DNA of 23,390 nucleotides from Acidaminobacter sp. (GTDB lineage Bacteria; Bacillota_A; Clostridia; Peptostreptococcales; Acidaminobacteraceae), in contig WXFH01000050.1 of assembly GCA_009881125.1 (NCBI GenBank), positions 1-23,390 on the forward strand, read 5' to 3'. The translations under genes were made by a program, and so were the position numbers. Of the stretch, positions 1 to 6,917 are shown in pieces. How positions within the stretch are numbered: position 1 is the first letter of the stretch; each line of letters begins with the position of its first letter. The notes under the pieces are model-generated. The model searched no databases. It saw only the letters and a list, made by a program, of their open reading frames with translations, and was not told the DNA's origin.

Positions 1-1014
1 TCCGTATTACCAACACTGGCCCAGAAGATGTTACCGTAACTAAGATTCTTGACGATAAGCTTGGCAATCTCTTACCTGTTGCCGAAACACAAAATGGCAA
101 CAATCCTATTGTTATCCTTTCAACTGATCCTGTTGACAGCTATTTTGAGTTCACACATTCTGTCAATTTGTCATCTGATACCCTAACATCCCATACTAAC
201 CGTGTTGACGTCGATGCCATTGATGACGATCAAACAACCGCCTCTGCATTTGATACTGAGACAGTGACGTTTGAATATCCAAATCCTGTTCCTACTATTT
301 CAGTTCTCAAGACTGCAGATGACAATTCTATTCCAAACACAGGCCAACAGGTAACGTATACCTTCCGTATTACCAACACTGGCCCAGAAGATGTTACCGT
401 AACTAAGATTCTTGACGATAAGCTTGGCAATCTCTTACCTGTTGCCGAAACACAAAATGGCAACAATCCTATTGTTATCCTTTCAACTGACCCTGTTGAC
501 AGCTATTTTGAGTTCACACATTCTGTCAATTTGTCATCTGATACCCTAACATCCCATACTAACCGTGTTGATGTTGATGCCATTGATGACGATCAGACCA
601 CTGCTTCTGCTTTTGATACCGAGACAGTGACATTTGAATATCCAAATCCTGTTCCAACAATTTCAGTTCTCAAATCCGCAGATGACAATTCTATCCCTAA
701 CACAGGCCAACTGGTGACGTATACCTTCCGTATTACCAATACCGGCCCGGAAGATGTTACCGTAACTAAGATTCTTGACGATAAACTTGGCGATCTTTTA
801 ACTATCGCTGAAACCAAAAACGGCGACAATCCTATTGTTATCCCTTCAACTGATCCTGTTGACAGCTATTTTGAGTTCACACATTCTGTCAATTTGTCAT
901 CTGACACGCTGACATCCCACACTAATCGTGTAGATGTTGATGCCATTGATGACAATAAAATAACTGCCTCTGCATTTGATATTGAAACTGTCACATTTAA
1001 TTATCCAAGACCTG
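1..1014 (+). repeat. 363-bp tandem repeat inside the adhesin gene
   Basis: The sequence beginning CGTATTACCAACACTGGCCC at 3 recurs at 366, and in diverged form at 729, an exact 363-bp period (121 codons). The first two visible copies differ at only a few bases, including synonymous ones, while the third carries more changes (for example TIAETKNGD in place of PVAETQNGN). Near-identity at the DNA level points to recent duplication or gene conversion. More copies may lie to the left of the window. Confidence 0.93.
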
Positions 1015-1529
1015 ATAGAGATAGATCTCCAGACCCAGATCCAGACCCAGGTCGCATCGAAATCTTCAAATTCCTCGATGTCGACAATTCAGAATCATAT
1101 AATGATGGCGACCTTCCATTCTCCAACATCCTCTTCCAACTCTTTAATGAAGATGATGATCTGGTCGGAACCGCCACCACCAACAGCCAAGGCAACGCAG
1201 TCTTCACGAATCTCGATGAAGGCACCTACTTCATCAAAGAAGTCCGCGGCGATTACACCATCACAACTCCAACACTTAACGCAGACGGCATGATCGAAGT
1301 AGAAGTCGTGGAAGATGAGACCACAGAAGTCTCCATCGGCAACTACCGCGAAGTCATTCCTCCACAAAATCCACCTCTCGGCCCACCACCAGTCATCGAA
1401 GAAGTTATCGAAGACAAAGTCCCACAAGGTCCTCCTCTCCCTAAAACCGGCGAGCTCCCTCCATACTTCGCTTATGGTTTTGGATCACTTTTGGTTCTTG
1501 CAGGATTGTTCATGAAACGCAAATTCTAA
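1..1529 (+). CDS. LPKTG-anchored repeat adhesin, 5' end outside the window
   Basis: This is the C-terminal part of a large cell-wall-anchored surface protein; the frame is already open at base 1 (first full codon at 3), so the start lies upstream. From N to C it shows almost three copies of a 121-residue Thr/Asp-rich beta-sandwich-type repeat (each with VTYTFRITNTGPEDVTVTKI), an acidic Pro-Asp linker, one SdrD/Cna-B-like domain (about 1045-1350, with GTATTNSQGNAVFTNLDEGT), a Pro-rich wall-spanning stretch, the sortase signal LPKTG (1437-1451), a hydrophobic segment and the basic tail MKRKF. This is the standard layout of Gram-positive covalently anchored adhesins. The sortase 400 bp downstream is the likely partner. 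The gene is more AT-rich than the metabolic genes to its right. The ligand cannot be told. An ATG at 168 is internal to a repeat and is not a credible start. Confidence 0.9.
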   Translation, partial: RITNTGPEDVTVTKILDDKLGNLLPVAETQNGNNPIVILSTDPVDSYFEFTHSVNLSSDTLTSHTNRVDVDAIDDDQTTASAFDTETVTFEYPNPVPTISVLKTADDNSIPNTGQQVTYTFRITNTGPEDVTVTKILDDKLGNLLPVAETQNGNNPIVILSTDPVDSYFEFTHSVNLSSDTLTSHTNRVDVDAIDDDQTTASAFDTETVTFEYPNPVPTISVLKSADDNSIPNTGQLVTYTFRITNTGPEDVTVTKILDDKLGDLLTIAETKNGDNPIVIPSTDPVDSYFEFTHSVNLSSDTLTSHTNRVDVDAIDDNKITASAFDIETVTFNYPRPDRDRSPDPDPDPGRIEIFKFLDVDNSESYNDGDLPFSNILFQLFNEDDDLVGTATTNSQGNAVFTNLDEGTYFIKEVRGDYTITTPTLNADGMIEVEVVEDETTEVSIGNYREVIPPQNPPLGPPPVIEEVIEDKVPQGPPLPKTGELPPYFAYGFGSLLVLAGLFMKRKF

Positions 1530-1631
1530 CTTTAACAACATGTTATACCCTATAAAGCGTCCCAAAGGTAACCTGACAAACCGTCTAAAAGCCTTAAGAC
1601 CATAGACTGAGCAACCTTTCTCAACCTCCCG

Positions 1632-1668
1632 TCCGGGTCATCCAAGTGGTGGCCCGGATATTTTTTTT
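1632..1668 (+). terminator. Rho-independent terminator of the adhesin gene
   Basis: TCCGGGTCA pairs with TGGCCCGGA around a 9-nt loop, followed by TATTTTTTTT. It lies about 105 bp after the adhesin stop codon. The 1530-1630 stretch before it shows no ORF and no riboswitch that I recognise. Confidence 0.85.
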
Positions 1669-1745
1669 AAAACGGGGGTATCAAATCTATAATTTCTACG
1701 TCTAATACGTTATAGTTAAGTAAATTGACAAACAATTTCGCGGGC

Positions 1746-1858
1746 CCGTACCTGGCACGTTTTTCGGAACAACGACGTTAAATAAACTTGAAAAGATTGA
1801 AATTACTTGTTTTCTGCAAAAACATCTTCATCAACTTCATTTTCGGTGTCAGGTACGG
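1746..1858. repeat. 113-bp element bounded by 13-bp inverted repeats
   Basis: CCGTACCTGGCAC (1746-1758) is matched by GTGTCAGGTACGG (1846-1858), its reverse complement with one mismatch. The AT-rich interior holds no gene. The arm sequence resembles the TTGTACCTGTCCCC arm at 10649, so this probably belongs to the dispersed repeat family of this window. It fills the gap between the adhesin terminator and the sortase gene. The rest of the 1530-1937 gap shows only a possible weak promoter (TATAAT near 1689). Confidence 0.6.
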
Positions 1859-1937
1859 AAAAAAGAAATTGTCCGCACCTCCACAAACCCCACCACCCAC
1901 CGCCACCCCCCATCGCCAATAAAGAGGTGACTCCCCC

Positions 1938-2690
1938 ATGAAAAAACTATCGACGCTTCTCATCATCGCCGGACTGCTGATTATTCTCTATCCTTCCGCA
2001 GTCCGCGCTTATGATGACTATCAAATGAATAAGCTGTTGTCATCCTTTGAGGAGGATATCGCGGCGCTGGAGGAGATTGATGACACGCAGGTCGTAGATC
2101 TCGACTATGCGGATGATTACGAGGCCATGTTGGAGGAACAGCGAGCTCTCGCCACAAATGGCGGTTCAGAGTCTTCGGATCCTACTGAGGGTCAAACTGA
2201 CACACCGTCCGACACCCCTTCCACCGTCGAACCCGCCCAAGCCCCATCTCAGCCAGCAGCAGCCCAACCGGCACCAAAGCCCGCCGTCAAAAAACCTAAG
2301 ACGGATACCTTTATCAAGATTCCGGCCATTGATGTGCTGATGCCGGTTCTGAAGGGCATGACGGACGAAAATCTCCGCTACGCCGCCGCCACCTTTGACA
2401 ATGGCGTCGTCCCCGGCGGCGCGGGCAACTATTCTCTCGCCGGCCACCGCAGCTATACCTATGGCCGCATGTTCAATCGCCTTAACGAACTGGCGCCGGG
2501 ACACCTGATCGAGATCACCGTGAAGCAGGAGACCTTCACCTACCGGGTGACCGAATCCTTCGTCGTCAATCCAGAGGACACCTGGGTGCTGAAGAGCGAC
2601 AGAAGCAAGAACGAGATCACCCTGGTGACCTGTACCCCAATCCGGACCGCGACCCAGCGCCTCATTATCAAGGGCGAGTTAGTCCAGTAA
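1938..2690 (+). CDS. Sortase, class D-like
   Basis: Membrane-anchored cysteine transpeptidase of 250 aa that would cut LPXTG-type signals and join surface proteins to the wall; the adjacent LPKTG adhesin is the obvious substrate. Residues 5-24 form an uncleaved signal anchor. Residues 75-120 are a Ser/Thr/Pro/Ala-rich, probably disordered linker. The catalytic domain (about 123-250) has His170 (SLAGHRS), Cys232 (TLVTCTP) and Arg241 (QRLIIKGEL). The lack of a C-terminal membrane segment and the TLVTC motif fit class D better than class C; the class call is inference. The ATG follows GAGGTG (about 1924) at good spacing. A terminator separates it from the adhesin, so it probably has its own promoter. 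Confidence 0.9.
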   Translation: MKKLSTLLIIAGLLIILYPSAVRAYDDYQMNKLLSSFEEDIAALEEIDDTQVVDLDYADDYEAMLEEQRALATNGGSESSDPTEGQTDTPSDTPSTVEPAQAPSQPAAAQPAPKPAVKKPKTDTFIKIPAIDVLMPVLKGMTDENLRYAAATFDNGVVPGGAGNYSLAGHRSYTYGRMFNRLNELAPGHLIEITVKQETFTYRVTESFVVNPEDTWVLKSDRSKNEITLVTCTPIRTATQRLIIKGELVQ

Positions 2691-2705
2691 GAAATTTGAG
2701 GAATT

Positions 2706-2731
2706 TTTGCCGATGGTCGACCATCGGCAAA
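2706..2731. repeat. Perfect 26-bp palindrome, two copies of the ACCATCGGC motif
   Basis: TTTGCCGATGGTC is followed directly by its reverse complement GACCATCGGCAAA with no loop. It lies 15 bp after the sortase stop codon. No T-run follows it, so it is not a typical terminator. It contains two head-to-head copies of the 9-mer that recurs across the whole window. Confidence 0.85.
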
Positions 2732-2742
2732 CCTCTTGAAAT

Positions 2743-2824
2743 GAAACTCGGTGTCTGACACCTGGTTTCGCTTCCTTCGGTTGACTGTTGAAAGATTGAA
2801 ACTGGGTGTCTGACACCCAGTTTC
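2743..2824. repeat. Two adjacent 27-nt near-palindromes of the GGTGTCTGACACC family
   Basis: The first copy (2743-2769) runs GAAACTCGGTGTC-T-GACACCTGGTTTC, imperfect at the arm tips. The second (2798-2824) has arms GAAACTGGGTGTC and GACACCCAGTTTC around a single T, a perfect 13-bp match. Related copies stand at 5478, 10674, 15109 and 17549. They lie between the sortase and the riboswitch promoter. Confidence 0.85.
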
Positions 2825-2875
2825 TTCACCCTTTGTTACAACACCATGACATTTGATTAATTGCGACATAACCAC

Positions 2876-2904
2876 TTGAAATTATCAGATAATTATGCTA
2901 GACT
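2876..2904 (+). promoter_or_regulatory. Sigma-A-type promoter of the riboswitch-controlled gene
   Basis: TTGAAA (2876-2881), a 17-bp spacer, then TAGACT (2899-2904). Transcription would start near 2911, giving a leader of about 120 nt that contains the complete GEMM-I aptamer. Confidence 0.65.
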
Positions 2905-2935
2905 GAACTCACAAATTAATAGGTGGGTTAGATTA

Positions 2936-3018
2936 CTTTCCACCGATAAAGGCAAACCAGTCGAAAGGCTGGGACGCAAAGCTAAAGGGCCTGTAAAATG
3001 GCAGCCAGCTACCGAAAG
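2936..3018 (+). promoter_or_regulatory. Cyclic-di-GMP-I (GEMM-I) riboswitch
   Basis: The order of conserved blocks is that of GEMM-I: AAAGGCAAACC, a hairpin CCAGTC-GAAA-GGCTGG whose GAAA tetraloop is the docking loop of this class, GGGACGCAAAGCTAAAGGGCC, then ATGGCAGCCAGCTACC. An outer helix can form between CTTTC (2936-2940) and GAAAG (3014-3018). The latter overlaps the ribosome binding site GAAAGGAG of the next gene, which starts only 12 nt later. Ligand binding that stabilises this helix would be expected to hide the site, suggesting a translational OFF switch; that direction is inference, while the aptamer call is strong. Confidence 0.93.
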
Positions 3019-3029
3019 GAGAGTTTTTT

Positions 3030-3833
3030 GTGTTCAAAAAACTTTTGTCTATGATCGTGGCAGCGGCTGTCCTGGCTGCACCGGCAGCTTCCTTTGCCGC
3101 TCCATCCGACTGGACTGTGAATAGCGCTAAAGCCACAGACGGCGTCGTTGAACTTAAAATCAACGTCAACACGACTGCTAAATTGAAAGTCCTCGTTCAA
3201 AAGGGCGACACCAAGTACTACTATGACGTGCAGTCCCTCGCGGATGAATCCATCCCGCTTCAGATGGGTGACGGCACCTACACTATCGCATTGTTGAAAA
3301 ACGTTTCAGGCACCAGCTACACACGCCTGGACGCAAAAACGGTCGAAGCCAAAGGAATCCAAAGCTTCGAGCCGTATATGACCGCTAACCCAATTGTTGA
3401 CTTTGCTGCGGATGACAACGTCGTCGCCCTGGCAAAGAAACTGACCCTCACCTCTAAAACAGACGAAGAGAAAGTCAAAGCGATTTATAATTACGTCGCA
3501 AAGAACTTCAAATACGATTACAACCGTGCGAAAACAGTCCAAAGCGGCTACGTGCCTGATGTGGACGCTGTCCTCGCAGCGAATGCCGGCATTTGCTACG
3601 ATTACTCCGCTGTAATGGCCGCCATGCTGAGAAGCGTTGGCGTCCCTGCCAAGGTCAATATGGGCTACAGCAAGCACATCGCGGAATATCACGCTTGGAA
3701 CGAAGTCTACATAAAGGCTGCTGACAAGTGGATCACGCTGGACACCACTTTTGACAGCGCTTACCTCAAAGCAGGCAAATCCGTCAGCATGATCAAGAAC
3801 GCGGCTGACTTTACAACACTGAAGAGCTATTAA
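3030..3833 (+). CDS. Secreted transglutaminase-like (papain-fold) protein
   Basis: Exported 267-aa protein with a signal peptide (residues 1-23, MFKKLL then an Ala/Val-rich core ending in ASFAAP). An N-terminal beta-rich part (about 25-110) is followed by a transglutaminase-core domain with Cys189 (GICYDYS), His221 (YHAWNEV) and Asp238 (LDTTFD) in the usual order. Bacterial members act as proteases, peptidases or cross-linking enzymes at the surface; which applies here cannot be told. The GTG start follows AAAGGAGAG at about 3015. It is the sole gene behind the c-di-GMP riboswitch, so its level should track the motile/sessile switch, in keeping with the neighbouring adhesin and sortase. Confidence 0.88.
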   Translation: MFKKLLSMIVAAAVLAAPAASFAAPSDWTVNSAKATDGVVELKINVNTTAKLKVLVQKGDTKYYYDVQSLADESIPLQMGDGTYTIALLKNVSGTSYTRLDAKTVEAKGIQSFEPYMTANPIVDFAADDNVVALAKKLTLTSKTDEEKVKAIYNYVAKNFKYDYNRAKTVQSGYVPDVDAVLAANAGICYDYSAVMAAMLRSVGVPAKVNMGYSKHIAEYHAWNEVYIKAADKWITLDTTFDSAYLKAGKSVSMIKNAADFTTLKSY

Positions 3834-3854
3834 TCTTTTCAACGGGTTGAAGAG

Positions 3855-4010
3855 AGGCGAGTTTTATAAAGAGGGACTGACGCTGCAGAGCTTCCACAAC
3901 TCCCGCTGCTGCAAATGCAGTTGTCAGTCCCAGCAACTTGCGCCTTCCTGTCGAAGCGCGACACGAGACACGTACTACGCAAGTACCCCACGTGGCAATC
4001 TGGATGTTTC
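3855..4010. other. Possibly structured transcribed region, no recognised family
   Basis: The 327-bp gap 3834-4160 has no convincing gene. GGGACTGAC (from about 3873) pairs with GTCAGTCCC about 50 nt later, enclosing CTGCA-AA-TGCAG. A second set pairs ACTTGCG with CGCAAGT and CACGT with ACGTG before a U-tailed terminator at 4025. This could be the transglutaminase 3' UTR or a small RNA. A short open stretch on the minus strand reads like a signal-peptide remnant (RRKLLGLTTAFAAAGVV) but lacks a start codon. Confidence 0.3.
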
Positions 4011-4024
4011 CTTTTTATATTTTC

Positions 4025-4053
4025 GCAGCGCCTGTGAGCGCTGCATTTTTTTT
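4025..4053 (+). terminator. Rho-independent terminator after the transglutaminase region
   Basis: GCAGCGC, a 6-nt loop, GCGCTGC, then ATTTTTTTT. It ends the surface block 190 bp after the transglutaminase stop codon, leaving a long 3' UTR or room for a small RNA. Confidence 0.88.
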
Positions 4054-4160
4054 GCTTGATTTCAAAATTGAAGTTGAATATTGCCTGATATTAAGAGACA
4101 CTTAACCTAAGAAAGTAAATTCATTGGTTCATTGAAAGTTCAACCCTCCAAAGTGGATCC

Positions 4161-4727
4161 CTATTCCTCAAGACCATAGATGAGTTGAACCACGCCGGAA
4201 GCATAAGCCTTGGATTCGATTAATTTTAAATTCACCCTCTGTTTGATTTCCGCAAATAAAGGTTTCCCTTCGCCTAAGATAACCGGGTGAACGGAAAGTC
4301 TAAATTCGTCAACGACGCCCAAATTCAACAGCGTTGTGATCAGGCTCGCCCCGCCGTAAAGCCAGATGTCTTTGCCTGGTTTGCGCTTCAACGCGTCGAT
4401 CTCTTCTAAAATATTTTCGCTTATGAATTTAACTTCCTGATTTGTCCCCGTCTGCGTTTTGGAAAAAACGATTTTCTCCATACCGAGGATTAAGTCCCAG
4501 ATTTCTTTATCATCGGCAGAAGCATAGGTATCTGGGATATATTGGCCCCACAAGTCATAGCTTTTTCTGCCATACAGAATCGTGTCTATTCGGTTTAGGA
4601 AATCCGTAAATTTCATGTCCGGCTCCATAATGCACCAGTCAATTTCTCCATGCTTGCCTTCAATAAATCCGTCTAAGGTCACCGCGAGGTCCAATAAAAT
4701 TTTTCTCTGCTTTTTGTGATCTGACAT
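4161..4727 (-). CDS. RibD C-terminal / dihydrofolate-reductase-like protein
   Basis: Cytoplasmic 188-aa protein of the RibD-C (DHFR-like) family, probably an NAD(P)H-dependent reductase of unknown substrate, as for the Bacillus YwjB/YyaP group. Family signs are the N-terminal strand ILLDLAVTLDGFIEG, DTILYGRKSYDLWGQY, the nucleotide-binding-type IWLYGGASLITTLLNLGVVDEFRLSVHPVILGEGKPLF, and the usual length. The ATG follows AGGAGGCG. It is divergent from yqxD with a 91-bp gap. I see no sign of an operon partner. True folate reduction is unlikely, since this clade differs from FolA. Confidence 0.85.
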   Translation of the reverse strand: MSDHKKQRKILLDLAVTLDGFIEGKHGEIDWCIMEPDMKFTDFLNRIDTILYGRKSYDLWGQYIPDTYASADDKEIWDLILGMEKIVFSKTQTGTNQEVKFISENILEEIDALKRKPGKDIWLYGGASLITTLLNLGVVDEFRLSVHPVILGEGKPLFAEIKQRVNLKLIESKAYASGVVQLIYGLEE

Positions 4728-4818
4728 TTCAACGCCTCCTAACCTTAATCTTACGACTTAAATATTACCCCGTTTTCCTGCACTCCATGCTGAACAAATC
4801 CAAAATCGAGGTGAGCTC

Positions 4819-5310
4819 ATGAAGCTTTGGATCGATGGTGACGCCTGCCCCGTCGTCGACGCAATTGTGCGCGTCGGTAAAGCCAGGCAGCTGCCAATCA
4901 TTCTTGTGAAAAACATCCATCATCACTACGACCGAACTGACCTGGAGATCCAAACGGTTTCAGGGGGCCCGGACAGCGTGGACTTTCATATCATTAACCA
5001 GCTGAAGCCCGGAGACGTGGTGATCACCCAGGACACGGGTCTCGCGGCGCTGGTCATGGCCAGGAAGGCCTACGCCATTCACCCCATGGGCCGGGAGTTT
5101 ACCGAGGACAACATTGATCTCCTCATGGACCGCCGCTTCACCGGCCAGCTCCTCCGGCGCAAGCACGGTATTTATCCCAAAGGCCACAAGGCGAAGAAGG
5201 CGCCGGACACCGTCTTCGAAACCGCGCTGGAGGAGATGCTGGACAGGATTTTGACTGATTCTGAAAGAAAGTCTGCCGATGGTAGTCCAAACGAACATCC
5301 TCATGAGTAG
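4819..5310 (+). CDS. yqxD: YaiI/YqxD family (DUF188) protein
   Basis: 163-aa cytoplasmic protein of the UPF0178/YaiI-YqxD family, with the diagnostic start MKLWIDGDACPVVDAI and later VITQDTGLAALVMARKAYAIHPMGREFT and the basic segment RRKHGIYPKGHKAKK. The fold is PIN-like, suggesting a nuclease-type active site (Asp7, Asp9 and the Asp of TQDTG), but the molecular role is not established. The ATG follows GAGGTGAG. The ACCATCGGC 9-mer (reverse orientation) lies inside the last codons (5275-5283), so the C-terminal tail KSADGSPNEHPHE may be shaped by the dispersed repeat. Confidence 0.9.
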   Translation: MKLWIDGDACPVVDAIVRVGKARQLPIILVKNIHHHYDRTDLEIQTVSGGPDSVDFHIINQLKPGDVVITQDTGLAALVMARKAYAIHPMGREFTEDNIDLLMDRRFTGQLLRRKHGIYPKGHKAKKAPDTVFETALEEMLDRILTDSERKSADGSPNEHPHE

Positions 5311-5415
5311 TGACAGGCGTTGGAATGGGCGGGGTATGGGGTGTTGTGACCATCGGCACATCAGTAATGAAAATAGGCGCTTTCAAGTTGGTGTTTGATA
5401 TTTTCCTGAAAGAGT

Positions 5416-5471
5416 AAAGACACGGCCTCTGTTCACTAACATGAACAGAGAACGTGTCTTTGTCGTTTTTT
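5416..5471 (+). terminator. Long hairpin terminator between yqxD and the nitroreductase gene
   Basis: AAAGACACG (5416-5424) pairs with CGTGTCTTT (5453-5461), and inside it CTCTGTTCA pairs with TGAACAGAG around CTAACA. GTCGTTTTTT follows. The genes on each side converge here; the T-run supports use for yqxD. Confidence 0.8.
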
Positions 5472-5477
5472 GAAAGC

Positions 5478-5504
5478 GGAAATTGGTGTCTGACACCAGT
5501 TTCC
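5478..5504. repeat. Palindromic GGTGTCTGACACC repeat copy
   Basis: Arms GGAAATTGGTGTC and GACACCAGTTTCC match with one mismatch around a single T. Same family as 2743, 2798, 15109 and 17549. It sits just behind the terminator, between convergent genes. Confidence 0.8.
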
Positions 5505-5549
5505 ACATCAGTGGCCTGAAGCCTATCGACCCCGGCTTCCTCCAAATCC

Positions 5550-6167
5550 TTATAGAACCGTAACAACCTCGTCATACCCGCGGCGCTTGGCGCGGCCGTG
5601 GAGGGTCTTGGTCTCGTCCCGGTAGCCCAGGGAGATGAGGATGACGGGCTCTTTGCCATCGCCTAATTCGAAGGCTTCTTTGACGGCGGCGAAGTCCATG
5701 CCGCTCATTGGGTGGGAGTCCACACCATAGAATTTCGCGGCGTAGAGGATGGACATGGCGATCAAGCCTGAATTGCTTTCCGCGAACTTGATGCTGCGCT
5801 CTTCCGTGGAGCCGTAAAGTCTGGCCGCCGCTTCCATGGCGCCTTTGACCTTGGAGGGGTCGCCGCCGGCCGCGTCGATTTTGTCCTGCCAGACCGGGTT
5901 TGAGGCCTCGAAGCCCTTGCGATTGCCCACAATGATCAGCGTCACGGGCGCGTCCAGGATCTTGGGCTGCTTGTTGGCGGCGGCGTGGAGCTTTGCCTTC
6001 GCTTCATCCGATTTCACCGCAATGATCTCCCAAGGCTGCAGATTGAATGCCGATGGTGCCAGTACCGCCATATTCACAATATTTTTCAGCGTCGCCTCAG
6101 CGAGCGGCTTCTCCTTATCAAAAAAATTTACTGCCCTGCGGCTGTCATAGACTTGATCTAATGTCAT
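5550..6167 (-). CDS. Nitroreductase family FMN oxidoreductase
   Basis: 205-aa flavoprotein of the oxygen-insensitive nitroreductase superfamily; members reduce nitro-aromatics, quinones or similar acceptors with NAD(P)H. Visible signs are the N-terminal SRRAVNFFDKEKPL (FMN phosphate-binding SRR), LAPSAFNLQPWEIIAV, GLIAMSILYAAKFYGVDSHPMSGMDF and VILISLGYRDE. The ATG is preceded by AAAGGAG. It lies 70 bp downstream of a marR gene on the same strand, so the two probably form an operon in which the regulator senses a compound the enzyme modifies. Substrate unknown. Confidence 0.9.
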   Translation of the reverse strand: MTLDQVYDSRRAVNFFDKEKPLAEATLKNIVNMAVLAPSAFNLQPWEIIAVKSDEAKAKLHAAANKQPKILDAPVTLIIVGNRKGFEASNPVWQDKIDAAGGDPSKVKGAMEAAARLYGSTEERSIKFAESNSGLIAMSILYAAKFYGVDSHPMSGMDFAAVKEAFELGDGKEPVILISLGYRDETKTLHGRAKRRGYDEVVTVL

Positions 6168-6237
6168 GGTTTATTCTCCTTTTGTGTGTGATGATCCCAT
6201 TAAATTTTGGGGGATTAAGGTTCAGATCCTATTTGCA

Positions 6238-6699
6238 TTATTCTCCGAGTCTGCTGAGTTTTTTCATCAAAGCGATCAGCGTCAGCTTTTCTTCGTCGCT
6301 GAGGGCGCTGAAGATCTCGACGATATTTTCCAGATGAAGCGGAAATAGTGCTTCCATTTTTTCCTGCCCTTTTTCCGTCAGTGAAATGATGGAGGAACGG
6401 GCATCCTCCGGATCAGGTTGGCGCTGAGCCAAGCCCTCCCGCACGAGGTTGTCAATAACGACGGTCATATTCCCGCCGCTGGAAAGAGTCTTTTCAATGA
6501 TGGCGCGAATGTTCAGCGGGCCTTTGTGATAGAGGATCTCCAAAACGGCGAACTGTGATACCGTCAGGCCACCCTCCTTGATGGTCCGGTATTCTCGCCT
6601 GTGCATGGAGGTCGATCCCCTGGATAGCGCTACGAGCGCCCTGAGACTCAAAGTTTCCTGCGAGCTGTAGGTTTTGGATTGCTTTTTTTGATTGTCCAT
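6238..6699 (-). CDS. MarR family transcriptional regulator
   Basis: 153-aa winged-helix regulator, about the usual family size. The DNA-binding core is LTVSQFAVLEILYHKGPLNIRAIIEKTLSSGGNMTVVIDNLVREGLAQRQPDPEDARSS-IISLTEKG (written here in part across the wing), flanked by the helical dimerisation parts. Likely partner is the nitroreductase gene just downstream. The chosen ATG has no Shine-Dalgarno sequence. The promoter -10 box lies only 6 bp upstream, so the mRNA would begin at or within a base or two of the ATG, which suggests leaderless translation. A downstream start would cut into the first helix. Confidence 0.9.
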   Translation of the reverse strand: MDNQKKQSKTYSSQETLSLRALVALSRGSTSMHRREYRTIKEGGLTVSQFAVLEILYHKGPLNIRAIIEKTLSSGGNMTVVIDNLVREGLAQRQPDPEDARSSIISLTEKGQEKMEALFPLHLENIVEIFSALSDEEKLTLIALMKKLSRLGE

Positions 6700-6705
6700 G
6701 GCTTC

Positions 6706-6734
6706 ATTTTATTACTAATTAGTACAATTGTCAA
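6706..6734 (-). promoter_or_regulatory. marR promoter with a 12-bp palindromic operator in its spacer
   Basis: On the minus strand TTGACA (6729-6734) and TAAAAT (6706-6711) are separated by exactly 17 bp. The spacer holds the perfect palindrome TACTAATTAGTA (6713-6724). A dimeric regulator bound there would block RNA polymerase, so autorepression by the MarR protein is the simple reading (inference). Confidence 0.85.
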
Positions 6735-6864
6735 TGGGGTTGAGTGGCAAATTTATAATTAAGGAAGCGAAGCCAGCGCATCGGTGCCTGCCCTGCTGTG
6801 GAGGGTGGGTTGGGTGACCATCGGCTAAAATTCCTCTCATTTCTTTGCTGGCTTCCCTCCTACT

Positions 6865-6907
6865 TAAAAAACCGGAAGGTGGGACTCCGCCGCCCCCCCT
6901 TCCGGTT
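6865..6907 (-). terminator. Terminator of the dcyD operon
   Basis: Read on the minus strand, AACCGGAAGG pairs with CCTTCCGGTT around a GC-rich loop and is followed by TTTT. It lies just after the C_GCAxxG_C_C gene. The ACCATCGGC motif (6817-6825) stands in the remaining gap towards marR. Confidence 0.75.
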
Positions 6908-6917
6908 CTCGCTCTAC

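Noticed and set aside
1546..1630. Possible second riboswitch after the adhesin gene (GCGTCCC and ACAAACC blocks)
   Set aside because: The order and spacing of conserved blocks do not match GEMM-I or GEMM-II on either strand, and it lies after the gene instead of before one.
2706..2731. 26-bp palindrome as the sortase terminator
   Set aside because: There is no loop and no following T-run; it is better explained as a fused pair of the dispersed 9-mer.
3847..4059. 70-codon open frame after the transglutaminase gene
   Set aside because: It has no family resemblance and an odd Cys/Ser/Arg composition, and it runs through the inverted repeats and into the terminator.
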